Shown here: positions 1 through 7,950 of the stretch, piece by piece
Layout of the letters: each line of letters opens with the position of its first letter
How positions within the stretch are numbered: position 1 is the stretch's first letter
Assembly (NCBI RefSeq): GCF_002920635.1
Contig: NZ_PQSR01000010.1
Location: 1-64,000, forward strand
Source of the DNA: Streptomyces sp. Ru72
GTDB lineage: Bacteria > Actinomycetota > Actinomycetes > Streptomycetales > Streptomycetaceae
Reading direction: 5' to 3'
Length of the DNA: 64,000 bases
The notes under the pieces: model-generated
Seen by the model: the letters and a program-made list of their open reading frames with translations, nothing else
Told to the model about the DNA's origin: nothing
Database searches by the model: none
Program-made: the position numbers and the translations under genes

Positions 1-438
1 GACAAGGCCGATGTGGAGGACCTCGACTTCTTCGCCTTCCCGGAGATCAACTCCGCGTACGGCCAGGACACCGTCGAGGCGCCGACCGACGGGTTCATGC
101 TCAGCAAGAGCCCCAAGAACCACGCCGGTGCCGTGAAGCTCCTGGAGTTCCTGGGCACCCCGGAGGCCGAGTCCTTCTATCTCGCGTCCGACCCGAGCGT
201 CGTCGCCGCCTCCAGCAACGCCCCGACCTCCTCGTACACGGCCCTGCAGAAGAAGGCGTACGACATGATCAGCGGCGCCAAGAACCTGACGCAGTTCATG
301 GACCGCGACAGCCGGCCGGACTTCACCTCCACGGTGATGCAGCCCTCGCTGCAGAACTTCGTCCGTAACCCCAAGGGCGTGGACAGCCTCCTGTCGTCCA
401 TCGAGCGCCAGAAGAAGACGATCTTCGCGTCCTCATGA
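1..438 (+). CDS. Sugar ABC transporter substrate-binding protein, C-terminal part
   Basis: The frame is open from base 1, so the N-terminus, signal peptide and most of the protein lie outside the window; 145 codons remain. The sequence (FFAFPEIN near the start, then a DGFMLSKSPKNHAGA stretch, then LLEFLGTPEAE) is typical of the C-lobe of family 1 solute-binding proteins for sugars or oligosaccharides. These lipoproteins capture substrate outside the membrane and deliver it to two MalFG-type permeases. The stop codon overlaps an ATG (ATGA at 435-438) that opens a permease-like reading frame, so this was translationally coupled to a transporter operon. That operon is now broken (next entry). 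Substrate cannot be told. Confidence 0.85.
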   Translation, partial: DKADVEDLDFFAFPEINSAYGQDTVEAPTDGFMLSKSPKNHAGAVKLLEFLGTPEAESFYLASDPSVVAASSNAPTSSYTALQKKAYDMISGAKNLTQFMDRDSRPDFTSTVMQPSLQNFVRNPKGVDSLLSSIERQKKTIFASS

Positions 439-533
439 GCATCGACACCGGTATCCAGAACCCGGAGGCGGCCGAGGTGCCGCCTCCGGGCGGCGCGCCC
501 CGACGCGCGGGGTCGGTCAGCCCCTGGTGGTGA
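435..533 (+). pseudogene. Truncated N-terminus of ABC transporter permease
   Basis: The ATG at 435 overlaps the stop of the substrate-binding protein gene and opens 32 codons (MSIDTGIQNPEAA, then a Pro/Gly/Arg-rich stretch ending SVSPWW) before a TGA at 531. This composition matches the cytoplasmic N-terminal tail of a MalF-type sugar permease, which should continue into six membrane segments; none follows. The break falls where the convergent anti-sigma-type gene ends (517). I infer a deletion or rearrangement junction here. Coupling and position are seen; the permease identity is inferred. Confidence 0.5.
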
Positions 534-963
534 TGTCGGCCCAGTGGATCGCGTGCCCGGCCTCCAGGCGGTCGCCGTGCGCCTCGGCGAGCAGTTCGAT
601 GATCATGAGTCCGCGGCCGTGCTCGTCGTCGGTGCGCTCGGTTGCCTGGCCGCCGTGCGGGACGGTGGGGCCTCCGTCGGACACCTCGATGTGCACCTGC
701 CCGGCCGTGGGGTCGCAGCACAGTCCGAGGGTCAGGGGCGGCTGGGCGTGCCGTACAGCGTTGGTGACCAGTTCGGAGACGGCCAGCAGCACCGAGTCCG
801 CCACCTCCTCGGTGACCTCCCACTGGGTGAGCAGGTGACGGGAGATCCTGCGGGCTTCCCGCGCGGCCTCTGGGCGGTGCGCCAGGGCCCAGGTGCGGCC
901 GGGCGTCGACGTGTGCCGGGTTCCCGCCTGCTGGGGCAGGAGATCTGGAGGACAGACGTACAT
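517..963 (-). CDS. Anti-sigma-type ATP-binding regulator (HATPase_c_2)
   Basis: A 148-aa protein with a GHKL ATPase fold of the SpoIIAB/RsbW type. The N-box ELVTNAVRHA, the G1 box DGGP and the G2 box HGRGL are all present. Streptomyces carries dozens of such stand-alone kinases, which act as anti-sigma or anti-anti-sigma kinases. No partner STAS or sigma gene lies beside it. Several starts are possible (GTG 975, ATG 972, ATG 963). I prefer 963 because a GAAGAAGG sequence lies about 11 bases upstream. The 3' end overlaps the truncated permease frame on the other strand. Specific role unknown. Confidence 0.8.
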   Translation of the reverse strand: MYVCPPDLLPQQAGTRHTSTPGRTWALAHRPEAAREARRISRHLLTQWEVTEEVADSVLLAVSELVTNAVRHAQPPLTLGLCCDPTAGQVHIEVSDGGPTVPHGGQATERTDDEHGRGLMIIELLAEAHGDRLEAGHAIHWADITTRG

Positions 964-1419
964 CGCGGCCATCACCTTCTTCGAGCACGTGGTGCCGTCG
1001 GTCTCGTGGCGCTGGTTGGGCTGGACGTGACCACCTTCCCGTGTATCCGTGAGGTGTGTCGTCGTGGCCAGCGCCCAACCTCTTTACCGGCCAGCGGGAA
1101 TACACGGAACGCAGTCGGCACCGAACGGACAGTCGCCGCTCTATGGGTCTTCGCCGTGCGAGAGTAGGGACTTCGCCGTGCGAGAGTGCGGACGGGCCGG
1201 GTGCAGCGACAGAGACCGGGCCGGCCGGAAGGCGGTCGCCGGGGTACGCAGGATCGCACCCCGCCGCTCGCTCGGCACGTCGTGGTTGAAGGCATCGATG
1301 GTGGCCACGGTGCTCGCCGTGGGGTGCCCACCGGCTGAGGCTCACCGACAATGGAGGCATGACGGGAAGGGACCCGGACCCGCAGAGCTGGGTCCGGGCG
1401 CTGTGCTGACGGATCGGCC
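964..1419. other. Intergenic region, no gene supported
   Basis: A 456-base gap between the divergent anti-sigma-type and response-regulator genes. Open frames here are shadows with Arg/Ala-rich composition. The only structure noticed is a 17-bp direct repeat (separate entry). Confidence 0.5.
1149..1187. repeat. 17-bp direct repeat upstream of response regulator
   Basis: The sequence CTTCGCCGTGCGAGAGT occurs at 1149-1165 and again, identical, at 1171-1187. The 22-base period puts both copies on roughly the same face of the helix. It lies about 235 bases upstream of the LuxR-type regulator gene. It could be a regulator binding site or a local duplication. Confidence 0.5.
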
Positions 1420-2073
1420 ATGAGGGATCTACGGGTGGTCCTCGCCGACGATGACGTGCTGCTGCGCGAAGGGCTGGCCAGCCTGCTGCAGCGCTCGGGC
1501 CTGGCCGTGGTGGGGCAGGCCGGTGACGCTGTGCAGCTCCTTGACGTCGTCCGGCGGGAAGAGCCGGAGCTGGTGGTGGTGGACATCCGGATGCCGCCGG
1601 ATCAGGCCACCGAAGGGCTCGAGGCGGCACGCACCATCCGCCGGGACTTCCCCGACACGGGCATTCTCGTACTGTCGGCGCATGTCGAGGTGGAGCACGC
1701 GATGGAGCTGCTCGCCGACGGCCGCAGGATCGGTTACCTGCTCAAGAGCCGGGTCGGCGATGTACAGGAGTTCCTCGAGGCGCTGGAACGGATCGCCAAG
1801 GGCGGCTCGGTGGTGGACCCCGCGCTGGTCCAGGAGCTGGTGTCCGCCCGCCGCCGGGAGGACCCGCTGGCGGTGCTCAGTGAGCGTGAGCGCGAGGTTC
1901 TGGCCCTGATGGCCGAGGGCCGGTCCAACGCCGGCATCGCGCGCCGTCTGTGGGTCACCGAAGGCACGGTGGAAAAGCACGTGCGCAGCATCCTGTCGAA
2001 GCTGGGCCTGCCGGAAACCGACGACGACCATCGCCGCGTCCGCGCCGTGATCACCTTTCTGGAGGCTCGGTGA
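1420..2073 (+). CDS. NarL/LuxR-family response regulator
   Basis: A 217-aa two-domain regulator. The receiver domain (about residues 4-120) has the acidic pair in ADDDVLL, the phosphoacceptor Asp55 in VVVDIRMPP and the conserved Lys in LLKSR. The C-terminal GerE helix-turn-helix (about 150-210) contains LSEREREVLALMAEG and TEGTVEKHVRSI. It presumably binds DNA as a dimer once phosphorylated by a HisKA_3 kinase; the nearest candidate is the kinase at 2596-4119. Its 3' end overlaps the convergent receiver-only gene by 23 bases. Targets are unknown. Confidence 0.9.
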   Translation: MRDLRVVLADDDVLLREGLASLLQRSGLAVVGQAGDAVQLLDVVRREEPELVVVDIRMPPDQATEGLEAARTIRRDFPDTGILVLSAHVEVEHAMELLADGRRIGYLLKSRVGDVQEFLEALERIAKGGSVVDPALVQELVSARRREDPLAVLSEREREVLALMAEGRSNAGIARRLWVTEGTVEKHVRSILSKLGLPETDDDHRRVRAVITFLEAR

Positions 2074-2458
2074 CCGGGGCGTCACGGTGACCGTCATCCC
2101 TCCGGGCGAGCAGGTCGTGGATGGCACCGCTGGACAGCGCGGTCTTCGCGAGGAATCCGAGCGCGGGACTCGCCACGATGAGGTCGGCGTACTCGTCCTC
2201 GGCATGACTGGAGATCAAGATCACCGGAGGCGGCGAGGGGCCTGCCTCATGGCGCAGCCGCTCGGCCAGTTCCAGGCCGCTCTCGCTGCCGAGGTCGATG
2301 TCCACCAGTGCGATGTCCGGCCTGAGCTGCGTTGCCTGCTGCAGCGCCTGTGCGCTGTCCGATGCCACGCTCACGACCATGATGCCCTCGCCCTCCAGCA
2401 AGCAGCGAGCAGCGTTGAGGAAGTAGGAGCTGTCATCAACGATCATGCAGCGCAACAT
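2051..2458 (-). CDS. Single-domain response regulator (receiver only)
   Basis: With the ATG at 2458 (MLRCMIVDDSSYF) the product is 135 aa and nearly all CheY-like receiver: acidic pair Asp8-Asp9, phosphoacceptor Asp53 in ALVDIDLG, Ser in ISSHAEDEY, Lys in FLAKTALSS. There is no output domain, so it acts by protein-protein contact or as a phosphate sink, or a partner reads it. The frame is open to 2494, but the Cys/Pro-rich extension does not look like a receiver start. It lies downstream of the kinase gene on the same strand, 137 bases away, and may be co-transcribed with it. Confidence 0.85.
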   Translation of the reverse strand: MLRCMIVDDSSYFLNAARCLLEGEGIMVVSVASDSAQALQQATQLRPDIALVDIDLGSESGLELAERLRHEAGPSPPPVILISSHAEDEYADLIVASPALGFLAKTALSSGAIHDLLARRDDGHRDAPVTEPPER

Positions 2459-2595
2459 GTGTCCAGGATCGCAGCGCGGACACCCGGCCGGCATTCCTGC
2501 TACCTGTATTCATGACCGGTTGCCCACCGCCTGTCATGCATGGTGGCCTCGTGGATCACCGCGCTGCAGCTCGGCGCACGGCGCGTCTCGGAAGT

Positions 2596-4119
2596 TCAGT
2601 CCCCGGCTCTGGCCGGCTTCATGGAATCGCGGGCGGCCTCGGTGAGCGGGAGTTCTGCACGCAGGGTGGTTCCCGCTCCGTGCGGACTCTCGACAGAGAT
2701 CCTGCCGCCGAGCGCCGCCACGCGGTCCTTGAGGCCGACGAGACCGGTGCCGCGGACGAAGTCGGCACCGCCGACGCCGTCGTCGTGGACGCACAGGCCC
2801 AACACCCCGTCGCCGGCCTCGACCGTGACTCTGACGGCCGAGGCCTGCGCGTGCTTGACGGCATTGGTCAGTGCTTCGCAGACGACGTAGTACGCGCTGA
2901 CCTGGATCGGCATGGGAATCCCGGTCTCGGTGTGCACCACGAGATCGACCGGCAGGGGGGAACGCCGAGCGAGCGCCTTGAGCGCGGGAGCGAGACCTCC
3001 TCTGGTGAGGACCGAGGGGTGGATGCCGCGCGCCATCTCGCGCAGCTCGTCCAGCGCATCCGTCAGCTCGGTGGTGACGTGGTGCAGTCGTGCTCGGAGT
3101 TCCTCCGACTCGGGCGGCACTTTCGTCTGCGCGGCGCCCAGGAGCAGCACGAGCGAGACCAGCCTCTGCTGGACGCCGTCGTGGAGATCGCGCTCGATGC
3201 GCCGACGGGTCTCGTCGGCCGCGTTGACGATGCGGGCGCGTGAGGCGGTCAGCTCGGCACGGGCTTCGGCGTTCTCGACGGCGGTGGCGACGAGCTCGGT
3301 GAACCCGGTGATCTGCGCCTCCGTGCTCGCCGGGAAGGGCTCCTCGTTCTTCCTCGACGCGGCGATGACGCCCCACAGTCGCCCGGCAACCGTGATCGGA
3401 CAGCCGACCGACGAGTGGATACCCAGCGCACGCGCCTCCTGCGCGATCGCTCCTGTGGCGTCCGCGAAATTCTCGATCCGGGCCGCACCACCGTTGTGCC
3501 GGACCTCGCGGGCGATGCTCAGCCCGTTCAGGCTGAAGCGCTTGCCGACGGTCAGCGGGTCCGGTACCCCGCTCCGGCTCCAGACGGCGACGCCGGTGAC
3601 GGTGCCGTCCGCCTCGTAGCGCTCCATACGGGCGAGATCGGCACCGCAGAGCAGGCCGACCTCGCGGGTGACGGCCTCGAAGACCGCCGAAGCCGGAGCC
3701 GACCGGGCGACCAGTGTCGCGACGCGGCGCAACGCGGACTGCTCCTCCGTCAGGCGTGCCGACGCCAGTGCCGCCCGCCGTAGGCGGGCCGCCAGCTCTC
3801 CCACCACCGCGGCCGTGAGGAGGAAGACACCCAGCGCGATTCCGCTTTCGGAATCCGCGAGTTCGAACGAGTGGACCGGAGGGACGAACAGATATACGTA
3901 GGCCAGCACGCTCAGCACCGAGGTGACCAGCGCCAGCCTCGTACCCCATATGACGGCGACAGGGAGGACTGCGAGCAGGTAGAGCACCAGGAGGTGCAGC
4001 GGCGAGATGTGTCGCCCGAGGATTGCGATGACGCCGGTTGTCGCAGCCACCAGCGCGACGCTGGCGAGCAGACCGTTCAACCAACGCCGAGTCGGCAAAC
4101 GCACCCGGCGCCGAGCCAT
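2596..4119 (-). CDS. Membrane sensor histidine kinase (DUF4118-GAF-HisKA_3-HATPase)
   Basis: A 507-aa kinase. The N-terminus has about four membrane helices of the DUF4118/KdpD type (WLNGLLASVALVA through GVFLLTAAVVGELAA). A GAF sensor domain follows (about residues 135-285). The HisKA_3 dimerisation box RRRIERDLHDGVQQRLV has the phosphoacceptor His near residue 312, and the HATPase domain ends with GLVGLKDRVAALGG. This architecture pairs with NarL/LuxR regulators such as the one at 1420. I chose the ATG at 4119 because AAGGA lies 9 bases upstream; the GTG at 4152 has no such site. The GAF ligand is unknown. Confidence 0.88.
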   Translation of the reverse strand: MARRRVRLPTRRWLNGLLASVALVAATTGVIAILGRHISPLHLLVLYLLAVLPVAVIWGTRLALVTSVLSVLAYVYLFVPPVHSFELADSESGIALGVFLLTAAVVGELAARLRRAALASARLTEEQSALRRVATLVARSAPASAVFEAVTREVGLLCGADLARMERYEADGTVTGVAVWSRSGVPDPLTVGKRFSLNGLSIAREVRHNGGAARIENFADATGAIAQEARALGIHSSVGCPITVAGRLWGVIAASRKNEEPFPASTEAQITGFTELVATAVENAEARAELTASRARIVNAADETRRRIERDLHDGVQQRLVSLVLLLGAAQTKVPPESEELRARLHHVTTELTDALDELREMARGIHPSVLTRGGLAPALKALARRSPLPVDLVVHTETGIPMPIQVSAYYVVCEALTNAVKHAQASAVRVTVEAGDGVLGLCVHDDGVGGADFVRGTGLVGLKDRVAALGGRISVESPHGAGTTLRAELPLTEAARDSMKPARAGD

Positions 4120-4278
4120 CGCGTCGCTTCCTTGGTCGAACCTGACAGACACCGTTAGCCAAAGTGTGACATATCGCCCCGGCGGGCGTAGGCGCCGCTC
4201 GTGTGGGGCGGGCCTGTCCCGCGCACTGCCCGCCCGCTCCGACCGGCCGTGTCCGGCCGTGGAGCTGGGCGGTGCGGG

Positions 4279-5082
4279 TCAGCGCAGGACGAGCAGGACG
4301 GCCAGCGCGACGAGGAGCGAGTCGATTCGGTCCAGCAGACCTCCGGAGCCGGGTAGCCAACGGCCGGCGTCCTTTGCCTGTGCCCCCCTTTTGATCATGG
4401 ATTCGAGAAGGTCGCCCACCGGGCCGCCGACCGTCACAGCCACTGCCATCGGCCAGCTCAGCGCGGACAGCGCGGCGAGCACGCCGAGCCCGGCCGCGGA
4501 CCCGGTCAGAGTCCCGCTCCACCTCTTGGCCGGCGACAGTGGGGACAGCCGCGGTCCGCCCAGCCCTCGACCGGCGAAGTACGCCGCGATGTCGGCGACC
4601 GAGACCGCGACGAACAACGCGAGCGCGCTCGCCCCGAGCGGTACCAGCGCGGCCAGCACACTCAGCCAGGCCAGCCCGAGCAGGCCGGCGCAGAGCCGTC
4701 GCAGGCCGTGGTCGGCGTCGCCGGCCAGGAGCGGCACTGCGGCCACCGTGAGGGCCCCGATCGCGACCACCCGGAGCACCTGCCCGGGCGCCAGCCAGGC
4801 GGCCGTCACCACACCTGTGACCGCCGCGGCCAGTACCACCCGGTCTGCCCGGCCCAGCCGCATCAGCCCGCCGAATTCCGTCACCGCAATCACCCCGACC
4901 GTGACGGCGATGGCTGCGGCGCCCGGGCGGCCCAGCCAGAACGCGCCGGTGACCAGGGGCACCCCGGCCGCCCAAGCGCACCACCGGACCATCAGCTCGC
5001 GCCGCCGGGACACGGCCACCGCGATGCCGCCCAGCGCCAGCGCGCCACCGAGGTACGGCGCCAGGGACGCCACGGTGATCAC
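4279..5082 (-). CDS. CdsA-family phosphatidate cytidylyltransferase-like protein
   Basis: A 267-aa polytopic membrane protein with about seven hydrophobic segments. CdsA makes CDP-diacylglycerol from phosphatidate and CTP. The C-terminus carries the family signature: SMIKRGAQAKD, then PGSGGLLDRID. The usual His of PGHGG is replaced by Ser, which is worth noting for activity. The GTG start at 5082 overlaps the stop of the upstream gene as GTGA, so the two are translationally coupled. Because cdsA is normally housekeeping (beside frr/pyrH), this copy is probably a paralogue serving the special pathway of its partner. The open frame above 5082 is a shadow. Confidence 0.8.
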   Translation of the reverse strand: MITVASLAPYLGGALALGGIAVAVSRRRELMVRWCAWAAGVPLVTGAFWLGRPGAAAIAVTVGVIAVTEFGGLMRLGRADRVVLAAAVTGVVTAAWLAPGQVLRVVAIGALTVAAVPLLAGDADHGLRRLCAGLLGLAWLSVLAALVPLGASALALFVAVSVADIAAYFAGRGLGGPRLSPLSPAKRWSGTLTGSAAGLGVLAALSALSWPMAVAVTVGGPVGDLLESMIKRGAQAKDAGRWLPGSGGLLDRIDSLLVALAVLLVLR

Positions 5083-6857
5083 CGAGCGGATCCGGTGCCG
5101 GGAGCGCCCGGAGACAGCGCGCCGAGCGGGGCCGGACCCGGCCGCAGAACCTGCAGGGCGGCCTCGCACGCGGCCACGATGCGCGCGTTCTCGGCGGTGT
5201 CCTTGACCGCGATGCGCACGGTGCGCCCCTGGTACTCCGGCGACAGCGGTGACAGGTCGCGCAGGTACACGTCGTGGCGGCGGCACGCGTCGACGAGTCG
5301 AGCGGCGCTCGGCCCGCCGGGCGGCAGAGTCACGGTGAGGAAGTTCGCCACGGCCTCCTCGACCACCAGGGTCTCGTCGAGCCCCGCCAGGGCTGCGGCC
5401 AGTTGCCGGCGCAGCGCGTGGGTGCGGAGCCAGCAGTCGCTGTAGTACGCCGGGTCGCGCAAGGCTGCCACCGCGGCCAACTGCGCCGGGAGGCTGACCG
5501 GCCAGGGTGGCGTCCATCGGCGTAGCTGCGCCGCGGTGATCGGCTCGGCAACCAGATACGCGGCCCGCATACCGGATAGTGCGTACATCTTGGACAACGA
5601 GCTGCAGACCACCACCCGCGGGTCCGTCGCGGCCAAGCCGGCGAGCGACTCCGTCAGGCCGGCATAGCCCAGGTACGCCTCGTCGATCCACCAGCGCGTT
5701 CGGCCCGGTGCGGCGGCGATCAGCGAGCGCAGCTCGGCGGCCGGCGCGTGGCGTCCGGTCGGGTTGTTCGGGTTGACCACCACCACGAGGTCGTATCGGC
5801 CGTCTTCGACGGCAGCGGACAACCGGGCCGGATCGATCCGCCAGCCGTCTTCGCGACGCAACCGGAACCGGTCCACCCTGCATCCGATCACCCTCTCCGT
5901 GACATGGGCGTACTCGCCGTAGCTCGGGTCCGTGAGAAGCACCCTGCTTCCCGGGGTCAGCCACTGACCGAACGCCCTGTAGATCAAGTCGGACGAACCG
6001 GCGCCGACCGCGAGCGTCCCAGCCGGCAGCGCCCGGGCCGTGGCGATTTCCGCCAGCAGGCCCTCGGCGCCGGTCGGCGGCGAGGTCCGGGCGGCCCAGG
6101 CCGGATCCTCCGCGAGCACCGCTCGCACCCCGGGTGCCGGAGGGAACCAGGCGTCCAGTACGTCGGCCGCGACCACCTGGTGGCGCCGGCGCAGCGTGCG
6201 GAAGTCCGTGCCGATGGCGGTGAACGAGGCGCCGCCGTGTTCGCAGCCGTCCGGCCGAGGTGCGAACGGCATGTCCAGCTGCCAGTCCACTGTGGACCGC
6301 AGACGCTCCAGCAGGGTGCGGTAACGGCCCGCCGTGACCTTCGTCAGCTCGGTCACGTGGCCGGTCAGCACCTCGAACGTCAAGGCACCGCTGTGCACGG
6401 TACGGCCGACCGGGCTCAGGCCGGCGGCCAGGTACATGGTGAGCAGTTCGGTGCGCCCCATCGCCACCACCCGACGACCGCCGCGGGCGGCGATCCAGCG
6501 CAGCGCCGCGTACATCAGCAGCGGTGCCGCCGCGGTGGCCCGCCAGCGCCGCTCAACGGTGAGGATGCGAACCTCGAACAGATCGCTCTCGGTCAGCAGC
6601 GGGAGCTCGTCGCGGGTCAGGTACTTGTCCAGCGCGTAACGCCCCAACCAGGGCGGAGTCAGGCTGACAAAGCCGATACGGGCCGCCCCTCGCGCCGCGA
6701 CCAGGTAGACGTTGTCGCCGTCCAGCCCGTCGCGAAGCCGCCCGGCCGGATCCGGCTCATGCTGGCCCAACTCCTGTGCATACACGCGGTGACGCAGTTC
6801 GTGGATCCACTCGAGATCCTCCGGAGTAGCAACTCGCAGCTGTAGGTCACGGCCCAT
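5079..6857 (-). CDS. GNAT acyltransferase - class I/II aminotransferase fusion protein
   Basis: A 592-aa two-domain enzyme. Residues about 1-200 form a GNAT/FeeM-like acyltransferase domain (ELRHRVYAQELGQH, FEVRILTVERRWRAT). Residues about 225-575 form a fold-type I PLP aminotransferase resembling HisC/CobD: GAGSSDLIYRAF, VVVNPNNPTGRH, WWIDEAYLGY, and the PLP lysine in SSLSKMYALSGMR (around residue 420). The order suggests coupled transamination and N-acylation, but substrates are not evident. The ATG at 6857 is preferred because GAGAGAGG precedes it. The stop overlaps the CdsA-like gene, so the pair likely makes one lipid or conjugated product. Confidence 0.8.
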   Translation of the reverse strand: MGRDLQLRVATPEDLEWIHELRHRVYAQELGQHEPDPAGRLRDGLDGDNVYLVAARGAARIGFVSLTPPWLGRYALDKYLTRDELPLLTESDLFEVRILTVERRWRATAAAPLLMYAALRWIAARGGRRVVAMGRTELLTMYLAAGLSPVGRTVHSGALTFEVLTGHVTELTKVTAGRYRTLLERLRSTVDWQLDMPFAPRPDGCEHGGASFTAIGTDFRTLRRRHQVVAADVLDAWFPPAPGVRAVLAEDPAWAARTSPPTGAEGLLAEIATARALPAGTLAVGAGSSDLIYRAFGQWLTPGSRVLLTDPSYGEYAHVTERVIGCRVDRFRLRREDGWRIDPARLSAAVEDGRYDLVVVVNPNNPTGRHAPAAELRSLIAAAPGRTRWWIDEAYLGYAGLTESLAGLAATDPRVVVCSSLSKMYALSGMRAAYLVAEPITAAQLRRWTPPWPVSLPAQLAAVAALRDPAYYSDCWLRTHALRRQLAAALAGLDETLVVEEAVANFLTVTLPPGGPSAARLVDACRRHDVYLRDLSPLSPEYQGRTVRIAVKDTAENARIVAACEAALQVLRPGPAPLGALSPGAPGTGSAR

Positions 6858-7086
6858 AAGCACCTCTCTCGTGGGGGCACTTCATCGTGGGCGACACGGA
6901 CCGGCCGGGTCAGAGGCAAGTGACGCAATCAGCTGAGTACGCGTACTCAGGCGCAGCCGCGCCCCTGCTGCTTGTGCGCGGGGGACCATTCGGACGTCTG
7001 GTGGTGGCGCCGCACTCCGCCGGTCCGCACGCTGGACGTGGACGCGCCGCCGTGCACAGCGTGGCGGCAGGACTTCGGGAGGACCT

Positions 7087-7824
7087 GTGACCGTTTCTTC
7101 GCCCGCCACCGACAGACGGCCCGCTCGCTACGACGACCTGCGGGCCCTGGTGGTCAACTGCACCCTCAAGCGGTCGCCGGAACCCAGCAACACCCAGGGA
7201 CTCATCGACCGCAGCACCGCCATCCTGGACGCACAGGGAGTGCGGACCGATGTGGTACGGGCCATCGATCACGACATCGCCACCGGCGTGTGGCCCGACA
7301 TGACCGAGCACGGCTGGGAGAGCGACGCCTGGCCCGACCTTTATCAGCAGGTCCTCGCAGCCGACATCCTCATCCTGGCAGGTCCCATCTGGCTGGGTGA
7401 CAACAGCTCCGTGATGAAGCAGGTGATCGAACGCCTATACGCATGCTCCAGCTTGCTCAACGAAGCCGGCCAGTACGCCTACTACGGGCGAGTCGGTGGC
7501 TGCTTGATCACCGGAAATGAGGACGGCGTCAAGCACTGTGCCATGAACGTCCTCTACAGCCTGCAGCACCTGGGCTACACCATCCCTCCCCAGGCCGACG
7601 CGGGCTGGATCGGCGAGGCGGGCCCCGGTCCCTCCTACCTCGATCCCGGCTCGGGCGGACCGGAGAACGACTTCACCAACCGCAACACGACCTTCATGAC
7701 CTGGAACCTGCTGCACCTGGCACGGGCGCTGAAGGACCTTGGCGGCATTCCCGCCTACGGCAACCAGCGCACCGCCTGGGACGCGGGCTGCCGCCGCGAC
7801 TACGAAAACCCCGAACACCGGTAG
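7087..7824 (+). CDS. NAD(P)H-dependent FMN reductase / flavodoxin-like oxidoreductase
   Basis: A 245-aa protein of the flavodoxin-like fold: LRALVVNCTLKRSPEPSNTQ forms the first strand and FMN-phosphate loop, and ILILAGPIWLGDNSSVMKQV is typical of NADPH-dependent FMN reductases that bind FMN at a dimer interface. It is soluble, with no signal peptide. The GTG start at 7087 is preceded by GGAGG at good spacing. It is divergent from the GNAT-aminotransferase gene across 229 bases and upstream of ltrA on the same strand. Likely role: flavin, quinone or xenobiotic reduction; the substrate is not indicated. Confidence 0.85.
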   Translation: MTVSSPATDRRPARYDDLRALVVNCTLKRSPEPSNTQGLIDRSTAILDAQGVRTDVVRAIDHDIATGVWPDMTEHGWESDAWPDLYQQVLAADILILAGPIWLGDNSSVMKQVIERLYACSSLLNEAGQYAYYGRVGGCLITGNEDGVKHCAMNVLYSLQHLGYTIPPQADAGWIGEAGPGPSYLDPGSGGPENDFTNRNTTFMTWNLLHLARALKDLGGIPAYGNQRTAWDAGCRRDYENPEHR

Positions 7825-7950
7825 GACGCTCCCGAACGGCCCGGCGGCCCTTGCCATCCAGCCACTCGCCCGCATACCGTCCGCCGAGGCACGCCGCTTT
7901 CGCGATCGTGGCACGGACCCCCACTCGTGGAACGGGAAGGAGTACGGACG

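Noticed and set aside
323..1630. 435-codon minus-strand open frame
   Set aside because: Arg/Pro-rich, overlaps the real anti-sigma and response-regulator genes in other frames; a high-GC shadow.
2534..4984. 816-codon minus-strand open frame
   Set aside because: Antisense-frame shadow over the kinase and CdsA-like genes, extremely Arg/Gly-rich, no motif.
5083..5964. N-terminal extension of the CdsA-like frame
   Set aside because: Lies wholly inside the GNAT-aminotransferase gene in another frame; the GTGA overlap at 5079-5082 gives a better start.
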